A stretch of 64,000 bases of DNA from Streptomyces sp. F001. GTDB taxonomy: Bacteria; Actinomycetota; Actinomycetes; Streptomycetales; Streptomycetaceae. The stretch lies in the NCBI RefSeq assembly GCF_004187715.1, contig NZ_QZWF01000004.1, positions 310,001-374,000 on the forward strand, written 5' to 3'. Positions 52,992-60,829 of the stretch are shown in pieces (position 1 is the first letter of the stretch; each line of letters begins with the position of its first letter). A program made the translations under genes and the position numbers. The notes under the pieces were generated by a model. The model saw nothing but the letters and a program-made list of their open reading frames with translations, was not told the DNA's origin and searched no databases.

Positions 52992-53291
52992 TTACGACGC
53001 CTGCCCCTGCGCCCGGGCCGAGTCGTCGGCGACGTCCTCCTGGCTGCGGTTGGCCTCCAGGTTGGCCTTCGCCCGGTCCACCTTCTGCACGATCTGGACG
53101 GAGGCCCGGTCCCGCTCCTTGCGCAGTACCACGAAGCTGATCGGCGCGGAGAGGACGAGGGCGAGCAGCAGGACCCAGACGCCGTTGGAGGCGCCCAGTC
53201 CGCGCGGGGCGAGGCCGGTGTAGACGAGGCCCCAGACGACCACGAAGCAGCCTGCGAAGATTCCGAGGCGCATCAGTGTGTAGCGGAGCAT
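52992..53291 (-). CDS. DUF4229 membrane protein
   Basis: 99 residues with two membrane helices (LGIFAGCFVVVWGLVYTGLA and GVWVLLLALVLSAPISFVVL). A conserved LRKERDRASVQIV motif and a charged cytoplasmic tail (KVDRAKANLEANRSQEDVAD) follow, the pattern of the actinobacterial DUF4229 family. Function unknown. It often sits near menaquinone genes, as here (mqnE 1.5 kb away). Confidence 0.88.
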   Translation of the reverse strand: MLRYTLMRLGIFAGCFVVVWGLVYTGLAPRGLGASNGVWVLLLALVLSAPISFVVLRKERDRASVQIVQKVDRAKANLEANRSQEDVADDSARAQGQAS

Positions 53292-53382
53292 CTCAATCCA
53301 CTCTTCCGTTCCCGAACGTCACCAAAGGGCACCCCCCAGTGAAGCACGCCACTGCGCCGATCTTGGAGGGGGGTACGCGCGG

Positions 53383-53907
53383 TCAGCCCAGAGGCAGCAG
53401 CATGGTGATGTCGTCCCGGTGGTCCCCCGGCCCCACCCGGATGGCGCCGGGCACGCGGCCGACCTCCTTGTAGCCGCAGGAGCCGTAGAACCGCTCCAGA
53501 CCCAGCCCGCCCCGGCAGGTGAGCCGTATCGCCTCGATCCCGTCGAACGTACGGGCCGCGTCCGCGGCGGCGGCCAGCAGGTCGCGGCCATAGCCCTTGC
53601 CCTGGTGGCGCGGGTGCACCATCACCGTGTACAGCCACAGCCAGTGCGTCATGAGGCGGTGCGTGTTGAAGGTGAGGAACGCGGTCGCGGCCACCCGTCC
53701 GTCCTCGTCGTGGCCGGCGAGCAGCCGGGCCCGGCCCTCGCCGAGGGCGACGAGCTGCTTCACCAGCTCCGGCCGGATCGCCTCCCGCGTCACCGGCGGG
53801 ACGAAGCCGACGGCTCCGCCCGCGTTGGACACGTCGGTCCACAGGTCGAGGATGCCGTCGTGGAGGGCGGGGTCGACGGCGGGGTCGAGTGTGAAAGTAA
53901 GGGACAC
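53383..53907 (-). CDS. GNAT-family N-acetyltransferase
   Basis: 174 residues. Motif A VMVHPRHQGKGYGRDLLAAA (acetyl-CoA loop QGKGYG) is preceded by strand RVAATAFLTFNTHRLMTHWL and followed by IRLTCRGGLGLERFYGSCGY, the terminal Tyr-containing block. The substrate is unknown. It lies 16 bases downstream of the uracil-DNA glycosylase and is probably co-transcribed with it. Confidence 0.88.
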   Translation of the reverse strand: MSLTFTLDPAVDPALHDGILDLWTDVSNAGGAVGFVPPVTREAIRPELVKQLVALGEGRARLLAGHDEDGRVAATAFLTFNTHRLMTHWLWLYTVMVHPRHQGKGYGRDLLAAAADAARTFDGIEAIRLTCRGGLGLERFYGSCGYKEVGRVPGAIRVGPGDHRDDITMLLPLG

Positions 53908-53923
53908 CGCGCCATCGTAGCTA

Positions 53924-54583
53924 TTACGAGAGTGCTCGCGCCGCCACTTTCAGATCGGCAACCAGCCCCTCGTACGCGGCCTTCCGATCCTCGTCCTGGG
54001 CCCGCAGCACCGACGACGGATGCACCGTCGCCACCAGCCTCTCCGGCCGGCCGTGGATCTCGCGCTCCAGCAGCGCCCCTCGTACCTCCCCGACCCGGAA
54101 CGACGAGCCCAGCAGCGCCTTCCCCGCGGTCGCGCCCAGGATCACGATCAGCTCGGGCTCCACGACGGCCAGCTCGGCGGCCAGCCAGGGGCCGCACGCC
54201 GTCATCTCCCGGAGGGTCGGCGCCTTGTGGATACGGCGCTTGCGGGGCTCGGCCTGGGTGAACTTGAAGTGCTTCACGGCATTGGTGACGTACGCCTCCG
54301 CCGGGTCTATGCCGGCCTCATGCAGCGCGCGGTCCAGTAGGCGGCCGGCGGGGCCGACGAACGGCTTGCCCTGCCGGTCCTCCTGGTCGCCGGGCTGCTC
54401 GCCGACGAGCATGACGCGGGCGTGCGCGTTCCCCGCGCCGAAGACTGTCTGCGTGGCGTTGCGGTGCAGGGGGCAGCCCCGGCATTCGGCGGCGGCGCGA
54501 CGTAGGGCAGGAAGGCCGCGTGCCCCTTCCGGGACGAACGGTTGTGCGGTGTAGGCGTCCTCGGGGGCCTTTGTGCTCACCAT
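53924..54583 (-). CDS. udgX: Uracil-DNA glycosylase, UdgX type
   Basis: 219 residues of the family 4-like UDG fold with a 4Fe-4S cluster: CRGCPLHRNATQTVFGAG carries two cluster Cys, with the others at TACGPW and nearby. Motif A is VGEQPGDQEDRQGKPFVGPA. The loop FKFTQAEPRKRRIHKAPTLR contains KRRIH, the hallmark of UdgX, whose His forms a covalent bond with the excised-uracil site of DNA. Motif B TVHPSSVLR is present. It removes or traps uracil in DNA. Start ATG 54583. Confidence 0.9.
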   Translation of the reverse strand: MVSTKAPEDAYTAQPFVPEGARGLPALRRAAAECRGCPLHRNATQTVFGAGNAHARVMLVGEQPGDQEDRQGKPFVGPAGRLLDRALHEAGIDPAEAYVTNAVKHFKFTQAEPRKRRIHKAPTLREMTACGPWLAAELAVVEPELIVILGATAGKALLGSSFRVGEVRGALLEREIHGRPERLVATVHPSSVLRAQDEDRKAAYEGLVADLKVAARALS

Positions 54584-54815
54584 GGTGGCCGGGTACCCCT
54601 TGTTCGGGGCGGGGAACGGAGGGGTCCGCTGGTCCGTTCCCGGCTGCGGGTCCGCGGGGGCTGGTCGCGCCCACGGTGGGGGTCCCCCCGCTCATGGGGG
54701 TCCCCCCGCGCGAGCGAAGCCGAGCGTGGGGGAGAAGCCGAGAGTGAGGGAGGAGCCGCATAGTGATACAGCCCCGCGCCCCTGTAGGTCGGCCCACTTC
54801 CCGTCGGCTGAAAAG

Positions 54816-55979
54816 TCACACCCGCATCGGCTGCGGCGACTCCCGGCGCGCCGGGTCGGCGCTCTCGTACTCGCGGATGATCTCGTACCGCGTGTTCCGC
54901 TCGACCGGCCGGAAGCCCGCGTCGCGGATCAGGTCCAGCAGGTCGTCGCGGGTCAGCTTGTTCGGGGTGCCGTAGTTGTCGGCATCGTGGGTGATCTTGT
55001 ACTCGACGACCGAGCCGTCCATGTCGTCGGCGCCGTGCTGGAGGGCGAGCTGGGCGGTCTGGATGCCGTGCATGACCCAGAAGACCTTGACGTGCGGGAC
55101 GTTGTCGAACAGCAGCCGGGAGACGGCGAAGGTCTTCAGGGCCTCGGCGGGGGTCGCCATCGCGGTCCTGGCCTGCAGCCGGTTGCGTACCTTCCCGTCC
55201 TTCATGTCGACGAAGTCGTGCTGGTAGCGCAGCGGGATGAAGACCTGGAAGCCGCCGGTCTCGTCCTGCAGCTCACGCAGCCGCAGCACGTGGTCGACGC
55301 GGTGACGGGGCTCCTCGATGTGGCCGTACAGCATGGTGCAGGGGGTCTTGAGCCCCTTCTCGTGCGCCAGCCGGTGGATACGGGACCAGTCCTCCCAGTG
55401 GGTCCGGTGATCCACGATGTGCTGCCTGACCTCCCAGTCGAAGATCTCGGCACCGCCGCCGGTGAGGGACTCCAGGCCGGCGTCGATCAGCTCGTCCAGG
55501 ATCTCGGAGGCGCTGAGCCCCGAGATGGTCTCGAAGTGGTGGATCTCCGTGGCCGTGAAGGCCTTCAGGGAGACGTCCGGCAGGGCGGCCTTCAGCTCGC
55601 GCAGGGAGCGCGGGTAGTAGCGCCACGGCAGGTTGGGGTGCAGCCCGTTGACGATGTGCAGCTCGGTGAGGTTCTCGCCCTCCATCGCCTTGGCGAGCTT
55701 GACGGCCTCCTCGATGCGCATCGTGTACGCGTCCTTCTCGCCCGGCTTGCGCTGGAAGGAGCAGTAGGCGCAGGACGCGGTGCACACGTTCGTCATGTTG
55801 AGGTGCCGGTTGACGTTGAAGTGCACGACGTCGCCGTTCTTCCGCGTCCGCACCTCGTGGGCGAGTCCGCCGAGCCAGGCGAGGTCGTCCGACTCGTACA
55901 GCGCGATGCCGTCCTCGCGGGTCAGGCGGACGCCCGCCCTCACCTTCTCCTCCAGCTCGCGCTTGAGCCCGACGTCCAT
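54816..55979 (-). CDS. mqnE: Aminofutalosine synthase MqnE (radical SAM)
   Basis: 387 residues. It joins 3-enolpyruvylbenzoate (the MqnA product) to S-adenosylmethionine to make 6-amino-6-deoxyfutalosine. The radical SAM cluster motif CTASCAYC follows RHLNMTNV. Other family blocks are LTELHIVNGLHPNLPWRYYP, FTATEIHHFETISGLSASEI, LTGGGAEIFDWEVRQHIVDH and TPCTMLYGHIEEPRHRVDHV. The full family length is present. The short spacing (39 bases) to the upstream Lrp gene suggests linked expression. Confidence 0.95.
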   Translation of the reverse strand: MDVGLKRELEEKVRAGVRLTREDGIALYESDDLAWLGGLAHEVRTRKNGDVVHFNVNRHLNMTNVCTASCAYCSFQRKPGEKDAYTMRIEEAVKLAKAMEGENLTELHIVNGLHPNLPWRYYPRSLRELKAALPDVSLKAFTATEIHHFETISGLSASEILDELIDAGLESLTGGGAEIFDWEVRQHIVDHRTHWEDWSRIHRLAHEKGLKTPCTMLYGHIEEPRHRVDHVLRLRELQDETGGFQVFIPLRYQHDFVDMKDGKVRNRLQARTAMATPAEALKTFAVSRLLFDNVPHVKVFWVMHGIQTAQLALQHGADDMDGSVVEYKITHDADNYGTPNKLTRDDLLDLIRDAGFRPVERNTRYEIIREYESADPARRESPQPMRV

Positions 55980-56018
55980 GCGTTCGCCCTTTCTACGACA
56001 GCTCGCCCAACGTTACGC

Positions 56019-56474
56019 CTAGACCTCCTCCGGCAGCTCACCCACCCGGTTCTCCCACTTGGTGGAGAGCACGATGGTGGTACGGGTCCGGGACACGCCC
56101 TTGGTCCCGCTCAGCCGCCGGATGATCCTCTCCAGCCCGTCGACGTCCGTCGCACGCACCTTGAGCATGAACGAGTCGTCGCCGGCGATGAACCAGCAGT
56201 CCTCGATCTCCGGCAGGTCCTTCAGCCGGCGTGCCACGTCCTCGTGGTCGGCGGCGTCGGAGAGCGAGATGCCGATCAGGGCGGTGACGCCGAGACCGAG
56301 CGAGGCGGCGTTCACGGTGGCGCGGTAGCCGGTGATGACACCGGCCGCCTCCAGCCGGTTGATGCGGTCGGTGACGCTGGGGCCCGACAGGCCGACGAGG
56401 CGCCCCAGCTCCGCGTAGGAGGCCCGGCCGTTCTCCCTCAGGGCCTGGATGAGCTGCCTGTCCACGGCGTCCAT
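56019..56474 (-). CDS. Lrp/AsnC-family regulator
   Basis: 151 residues: an HTH (MDAVDRQLIQALRENGRASY, AELGRLVGLSGPSVTDRINR) plus the RAM ligand domain (ALIGISLSDAADHEDVARRL, DCWFIAGDDSFMLKVRATDV). It is flanked by mqnE and ubiX in one direction, so it may regulate menaquinone genes or simply be embedded among them. The ligand (usually an amino acid) is unknown. Confidence 0.92.
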   Translation of the reverse strand: MDAVDRQLIQALRENGRASYAELGRLVGLSGPSVTDRINRLEAAGVITGYRATVNAASLGLGVTALIGISLSDAADHEDVARRLKDLPEIEDCWFIAGDDSFMLKVRATDVDGLERIIRRLSGTKGVSRTRTTIVLSTKWENRVGELPEEV

Positions 56475-56528
56475 GCGATCGAAGCCTTCCGCTGAAGTGT
56501 CTGACGAGTTCCTGGAGTTGATCAGGCG

Positions 56529-57203
56529 TTAGGTGGTGCGGGATCCGCCGCCCAGTTCGCCCTTCCAGCGGCGGTAGAGCGTGTGCGGGACGCCCGCCGC
56601 GTCGAGGACACGTCCGGCGACGAAGTCGACGAGGTCCTGGATGTGGGTGGCGCCCGCGTAGAAGGCGGGTGAGGCCGGCACGACGGTGGCGCCCGCGTCG
56701 TCGAGGCTGACGAGATGCCGGAGCGTCTGCCCGTTCAGCGGGGCCTCCCGCACGGTCACGACCAGCGGGCGACCCTCCTTGAGGGTCACGCTCGCCGCTC
56801 GTTGCAGCAGGTCCTTCGAGAGCCCGAGGGCCACCCCGGCGACACACGCGGTCGAGGCCGGCACAATGAGCATCCCCTTCGCGGGGTACGACCCCGAGGA
56901 CGGCCCCGCCGCCAGGTCCCCGGCACTCCAGTGCCGTACGCCCGAGATGTCCACGGCGAACGCGTCCGGTTTCCCGTCGGCCCCCCGGGCCAGCCATTCC
57001 CGCAGGTCGTCCTGCCAGTGCGCGTCCCGGAACGACAGACCGGTCTCGTCGAGCAGCGTGAGCCGGGATGCCCTGCTGACGACCAGGTCGACGCTCTCCC
57101 CCGCATCCAGCAGCGCCCGCAGCACGGCGGCGGCATAGGGCGTACCGGACGCCCCGGACACCCCCACGATCCAAGGCACGCGCTGCGTTTCTCCTGCGTT
57201 CAC
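56529..57203 (-). CDS. ubiX: UbiX-family flavin prenyltransferase
   Basis: 224 residues. It makes prenylated FMN, the cofactor of the UbiD-type decarboxylase encoded at 58.3 kb. Flavodoxin-like start WIVGVSGASGTPYAAAVLRA (FMN loop), then GMLIVPASTACVAGVALGLS (SxxT region), PLVVTVREAPLNGQTLRHLV and FYAGATHIQDLVDFVAGRVL. The last two are the conserved REAPL and terminal helix. Context places it in the late futalosine pathway (MqnM role). Confidence 0.92.
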   Translation of the reverse strand: MNAGETQRVPWIVGVSGASGTPYAAAVLRALLDAGESVDLVVSRASRLTLLDETGLSFRDAHWQDDLREWLARGADGKPDAFAVDISGVRHWSAGDLAAGPSSGSYPAKGMLIVPASTACVAGVALGLSKDLLQRAASVTLKEGRPLVVTVREAPLNGQTLRHLVSLDDAGATVVPASPAFYAGATHIQDLVDFVAGRVLDAAGVPHTLYRRWKGELGGGSRTT

Positions 57204-57290
57204 ACCTTGAGCGTACCGGTGTACGGAAAGGTCTTCAGGACCGGTGGGGTGCCCCCGGGGCCCTGCCCTCGATGGCAGGCCGACCGCTGT

Positions 57291-58193
57291 TCACACGGTC
57301 AGGCCCCGGACCAGGAGATCCAGCAGCGCGCACCCGAACAGGGCAATCCCGATGAACCCGTTGACGCTGAAGAACGCGCGGTTCAGGCGGGACAGGTCGT
57401 GCGGGCGGACGATCGTGTGCTCGTACAGGAACGCGCCGGCGACGATCAGCAGACCCAGCCAGAAGAACGTGCCCGCGTCGGTCACCACGGCGTACCAGAC
57501 GAACAGCGCCGTCGTCACGGCGTGGCAGACCCGCGCCCCCCAGATCGCCGCCGGGATCCCGAAGCGTGCCGGGACCGACATGACGCCGATCTCACGGTCG
57601 GTCTCGACGTCCTGGCAGGCGTAGATCAGGTCGAAGCCGCCGATCCAGATGCCGACGGCCAGGCCCAGGATCACCGCCTCCCAGGACCACTCGCCGGTGA
57701 CGGCCAGCCAGCCGCCGACCGGGCCCATGGCCTGGGCGAGACCGAGGATGGCCTGGGGGAAGTTCGTGAACCGTTTGCCGTACGGGTAGACCACCATCGG
57801 GATCACCGCGACGGGGGCCAGGGCCAGGCAGAGCGGGTTCAGCAAGGCCGCCGCGCCCAGGAAGATCACCAGGGCGATCAGGGCGCCGGTCCAGGCGTGC
57901 TTCACCGACATCGCGCCGGTGACGAGTTCGCGGTGGGCCGTGCGCGGGTTCCGGGCGTCGATTTCGCGGTCGATGATCCGGTTGACGGCCATCGCGAAGG
58001 TGCGCAGGCCCACCATCGCCAGGGTGACCAGGAAGAGGCGGCCCCAGTGGATGTTCCGATCCCACTGGAACATGGCGGTGAGAGCGGCGATGTAGGCGAA
58101 GGGGAGCGCAAAGACGGAGTGCTCGATCATCACCAGGCGCAGGAACGCCTTGGTGCGCCCCGGCTGGGGAATCGCGGCGGAGGCGCTGCTCAC
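57291..58193 (-). CDS. mqnP: Menaquinone prenyltransferase MqnP (UbiA family)
   Basis: 300 residues from GTG 58193 (VSSASAAIPQPGRTKAFLRL). It prenylates 1,4-dihydroxy-6-naphthoate in the futalosine route. Eight or nine membrane helices and the two Asp-rich motifs are visible: NRIIDREIDARNPRT (first, NxxxDxxxD) and DLIYACQDVETDREIGVMSV (second). ALPFAYIAALTAMFQW marks the first helix. It follows the UbiD-type gene on the same strand after a 97-base spacer that contains a copy of that gene's 3' end. Confidence 0.93.
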   Translation of the reverse strand: MSSASAAIPQPGRTKAFLRLVMIEHSVFALPFAYIAALTAMFQWDRNIHWGRLFLVTLAMVGLRTFAMAVNRIIDREIDARNPRTAHRELVTGAMSVKHAWTGALIALVIFLGAAALLNPLCLALAPVAVIPMVVYPYGKRFTNFPQAILGLAQAMGPVGGWLAVTGEWSWEAVILGLAVGIWIGGFDLIYACQDVETDREIGVMSVPARFGIPAAIWGARVCHAVTTALFVWYAVVTDAGTFFWLGLLIVAGAFLYEHTIVRPHDLSRLNRAFFSVNGFIGIALFGCALLDLLVRGLTV

Positions 58194-58316
58194 AGGCCGT
58201 ACTCCGTCCACCGGCGCTCGACCGGACAACCCCCGCGGTGGCGGGGACAACCCGCGGCGGGGCGACCGCTGACCCTCGTCTCCCGCGACCTCACAGCCCG
58301 TACTCCTTCCACCGCT
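58191..58316. repeat. Short duplicated tail of the UbiD-type gene
   Basis: CACAGCCCGTACTCCTTCCACC (end of the UbiD gene, 58288-58309) recurs as CACAGGCCGTACTCCGTCCACC (58191-58212). On the minus strand the pieces encode RWKEYGL-stop and RWTEYGL-stop. The downstream copy overlaps the mqnP GTG. So the gene tail was duplicated and now serves as the mqnP start context. Confidence 0.75.
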
Positions 58317-59748
58317 TTGTCACCCGCTCGGCCGTATCCGGATCGGACAGCACCATGTCCGGCCAGCCGCCGTCGCGTGTATAGCCCTCCTCGGGCCACT
58401 TCTTCGTCGCGTCGATGCCCGCCTTGCCGCCCCAGAACTGCTGGTAGGAGGCGTGGTCGAGATGATCGACGGGGCCTTCGACGACCGTGAGGTCGCGGGC
58501 GTAGTCCGTGTTGCCGAGGGCCCGCCAGGCGACCTCGTGCAGATCGTGGACGTCACAGTCGGCGTCGACGACCACGATCAGTTTGGTCAGGGACATCATG
58601 TGCGCACCCCAGACCGCGTGCATCACCTTCTGCGCGTGCTTGGGGTACTTCTTGTCGATCGACACGATCGCGCAGTTGTGGAAACCGCCTGCCTCGGGCA
58701 GGTGGTAGTCCACGATGTCCGGGATGATGATCTTCAGCAGGGGGAGGAAGAAACGCTCGGTCGCACGGCCGAGGGGTCCGTCCTCCGTCGGGGGGCGGCC
58801 TACGACGATCGACTGCAGGAGGGGCCGCTTCCGCATCGTCACACAGTCGATCTTCAGCGCCGGAAACGGCTCCTGCGGCGTGTAGAAGCCGGTGTGGTCG
58901 CCGAACGGGCCCTCGGGCAGCATCTCACCGGGCTCCAGCCAGCCCTCGATGACGACCTCCGCCTGCGCCGGCACCTGGAGCGGCACGGTCTTGCAGTCGA
59001 CCATCTCGATCCGCTTGCCCGCGATGAACCCGGCGAACAGGTACTCGTCGATGTCGCCGGGGAGCGGGGCGGTGGAGGCGTAGGTGACGGCGGGCGGGCA
59101 GCCGAAGGCGATCGCGACCGGGAGCCGCTCGCCGCGCCTCGCGGCGACCTGGTAGTGGTTGCGGCTGTCCTTGTGGATCTGCCAGTGCATGCCGATGGTG
59201 CGCTTGTCGTGGCGCTGGAGGCGGTACAGGCCGAGGTTGCGGATCCCGGTCTCGGGGTGCTTGGTGTGGGTCAGCCCCAGGTTGAAGAAGGAGCCGCCGT
59301 CCTGCGGCCAGGTGAAGAGGGCGGGCAGCGCGTCGAGGTCGACGTCGTCGCCGCGCAGCACCACTTCCTGGACGGGCGCGTTGTCGGATTTGACCTTCTT
59401 CGGCGGTACGTGGGTCATCGCGCCGAGCTTGCCGAAGGCCTCGCGCACACCGACGAACCCGTGCGGCAGCTCCGGCTTCAGCAGCCCGCCGATCTTGTCG
59501 CTGATCTCGCCGTACGACTTCAGGCCCAGGGCCTTCAGCAGCCGGCGGTCGGTCCCGAAGACGTTCATGGCGAGGGGCATCGACGACCCCTTCACCTTCT
59601 CGAAGAGCAGCGCGGGACCGCCCGCCTTCTGCACCCGGTCGACGATCTCCCCGATCTCCAGATACGGGTCGACCTCCACCTTGATGCGCTTCAGGTCCCC
59701 CTCGCGCTCCAGTGCCCTGAGCAGGGAGCGAAGATCGTCGTATGCCAT
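58291..59748 (-). CDS. Menaquinone biosynthesis decarboxylase (UbiD family, MqnL-type)
   Basis: 485 residues. A prenyl-FMN-dependent decarboxylase acting in the late futalosine pathway together with UbiX and MqnP. Family blocks: MNVFGTDRRLLKALGL, PALFTWPQDGGSFFNLGLTH, RNLGLYRLQRHDKRTIGMHW, EGPFGDHTGFYTP (the E-x-P-F-G-(D/E)-H active-site run) and NCAIVSIDKKYPKHAQKVMH. It is full length. A short duplication follows its stop (58191-58316). Confidence 0.93.
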   Translation of the reverse strand: MAYDDLRSLLRALEREGDLKRIKVEVDPYLEIGEIVDRVQKAGGPALLFEKVKGSSMPLAMNVFGTDRRLLKALGLKSYGEISDKIGGLLKPELPHGFVGVREAFGKLGAMTHVPPKKVKSDNAPVQEVVLRGDDVDLDALPALFTWPQDGGSFFNLGLTHTKHPETGIRNLGLYRLQRHDKRTIGMHWQIHKDSRNHYQVAARRGERLPVAIAFGCPPAVTYASTAPLPGDIDEYLFAGFIAGKRIEMVDCKTVPLQVPAQAEVVIEGWLEPGEMLPEGPFGDHTGFYTPQEPFPALKIDCVTMRKRPLLQSIVVGRPPTEDGPLGRATERFFLPLLKIIIPDIVDYHLPEAGGFHNCAIVSIDKKYPKHAQKVMHAVWGAHMMSLTKLIVVVDADCDVHDLHEVAWRALGNTDYARDLTVVEGPVDHLDHASYQQFWGGKAGIDATKKWPEEGYTRDGGWPDMVLSDPDTAERVTKRWKEYGL

Positions 59749-59837
59749 GGGGCCAAGTATCCCCGAGGGGCTACCCTGGCCCCGTCACGGGGGCCGTGCG
59801 CGCGGCTCCCGACCACCGTTCCACAAGGGGAGTGCTG

Positions 59838-60185
59838 ATGCTCCGGATCCTGATGTTCGTGGTGCCGCTGGCACTGAGCGTGTATGCGTTCATCGACTGC
59901 ATCAGCACCGACGAGAAGGACATCCGGCACATGCCCAAGCCGCTGTGGGCGATCCTCGTGCTGCTGTTCCCGCTCGTCGGATCGATCTCCTGGCTGATCG
60001 CGGGCAAGAAGCGGCACCCGGCCGGCCCGGGCCGCCCCGGCGGCTGGGCGGCCGGCGGACGCCGGCAGCAGTGGGTCGCGCCGGACGACAACCCGGAGTT
60101 CCTGAAGTCCCTTTCCGAGGAGGACCGGGAAGAGCGGGAGGGCCGGGAGGGCCGGGACAAGAAGAAGGACGGCGACGACAGCTGA
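59838..60185 (+). CDS. PLDc_N-domain membrane protein
   Basis: 115 residues from ATG 59838, with a GGGGAG site. Two membrane helices, MLRILMFVVPLALSVYAFID and WAILVLLFPLVGSISWLIAG, flank the CISTDEKDIRHMPKP loop. This is the phospholipase-D N-terminal/nuclease-like module PLDc_N, common in small actinobacterial proteins. A charged, Glu/Arg/Lys-rich tail follows. Function unknown; divergent from the UbiD gene and convergent with the lipoprotein gene. Confidence 0.85.
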   Translation: MLRILMFVVPLALSVYAFIDCISTDEKDIRHMPKPLWAILVLLFPLVGSISWLIAGKKRHPAGPGRPGGWAAGGRRQQWVAPDDNPEFLKSLSEEDREEREGREGRDKKKDGDDS

Positions 60186-60194
60186 GGCTGAGCG

Positions 60195-60791
60195 TCAGGA
60201 CTGCGCGTACGAGCCGAGGCCGATCAGGCAGTACACGTACTCGTTGATGGTCGCGCCGTTGATGGTGTAGCGGGACGAGAAGGCGTACTCCGTCCTGGGG
60301 TTGCTGCTGCAGCGGCTCATGTCCGAGGTGAAGGGGATCGTCTCGATCACCTGGTAGTGGGCGTCGGATGCCGAGCAGGAGACCTCCTCCACGTCGCTGA
60401 CCTCCTGTGCGGTGGTGGAGTTGGGCAGCGTTCCGTTGAGGCAGGTGCCGGACTCGTACGGGTCGGGGGCCTCGGTCTCGGTGTCGTACGGGTCTTCTGC
60501 GTAGGGGTCTTCGGTGTCTTCGGTGTCTTCCGTGTACGGGTCTTCCGTGTACGGGTCTTCCGTGTACGGCTCGTCGGTGTACGGGTCCTCGGTGTACGGG
60601 TCTTCGGTGCTGGAGTCGTAGGGCGCGGAGCTGCTCGCGTAGGCCGAGGAGTCGCCGGCGGTGTCCTCGGCGGCGCATCCGCTGGTCAGCGTCACCAAGA
60701 GCACGGTCGCTGCGGCGGCTCCCAACGCCCCCAGCCATGGGGAGCCGCGCGACGGAGTGGGGGCGGACGGGAGATGAGGCGAAGACGACAC
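60195..60791 (-). CDS. Lipoprotein with TEDPY repeats
   Basis: About 198 residues from a GTG near 60791. The signal (GALGAAAATVLLVTLTSGC) ends in the lipobox TSGC. A low-complexity linker with about seven TEDPY-type pentapeptides (TEDPYTEDPYTDEPYTEDPY...) is encoded by a near-perfect 15-bp DNA repeat around 60470-60610. A C-terminal domain with several Cys (GTCLNGTLPNSTTAQEVSDV, VSCSASDAHYQVIETIPFTS, EYVYCLIGLG) follows, resembling the septum-type extracellular domains in actinobacterial lipoproteins (CLxGT...VxCxxxHxx). It lies downstream of the ricin-tailed kinase on the same strand. Confidence 0.8.
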   Translation of the reverse strand: MSSSPHLPSAPTPSRGSPWLGALGAAAATVLLVTLTSGCAAEDTAGDSSAYASSSAPYDSSTEDPYTEDPYTDEPYTEDPYTEDPYTEDTEDTEDPYAEDPYDTETEAPDPYESGTCLNGTLPNSTTAQEVSDVEEVSCSASDAHYQVIETIPFTSDMSRCSSNPRTEYAFSSRYTINGATINEYVYCLIGLGSYAQS

Positions 60792-60829
60792 TGGCAGCTC
60801 CAAGTCGTGATGACGATGCAGGGACAGGG

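Noticed and set aside
54660..54740. GGGGGTCCCCCC palindromes before mqnE as a terminator or operator
   Set aside because: This G/C-run pattern (GGGGGTCCCCCCGC...GAGCG) is a common interspersed motif in Streptomyces intergenic DNA as I recall. No T-tract and no clear single hairpin; left unannotated.
60470..60615. 15-bp tandem repeats as a CRISPR or origin iteron
   Set aside because: They are in frame within a lipoprotein gene and encode TEDPY; no unique spacers.
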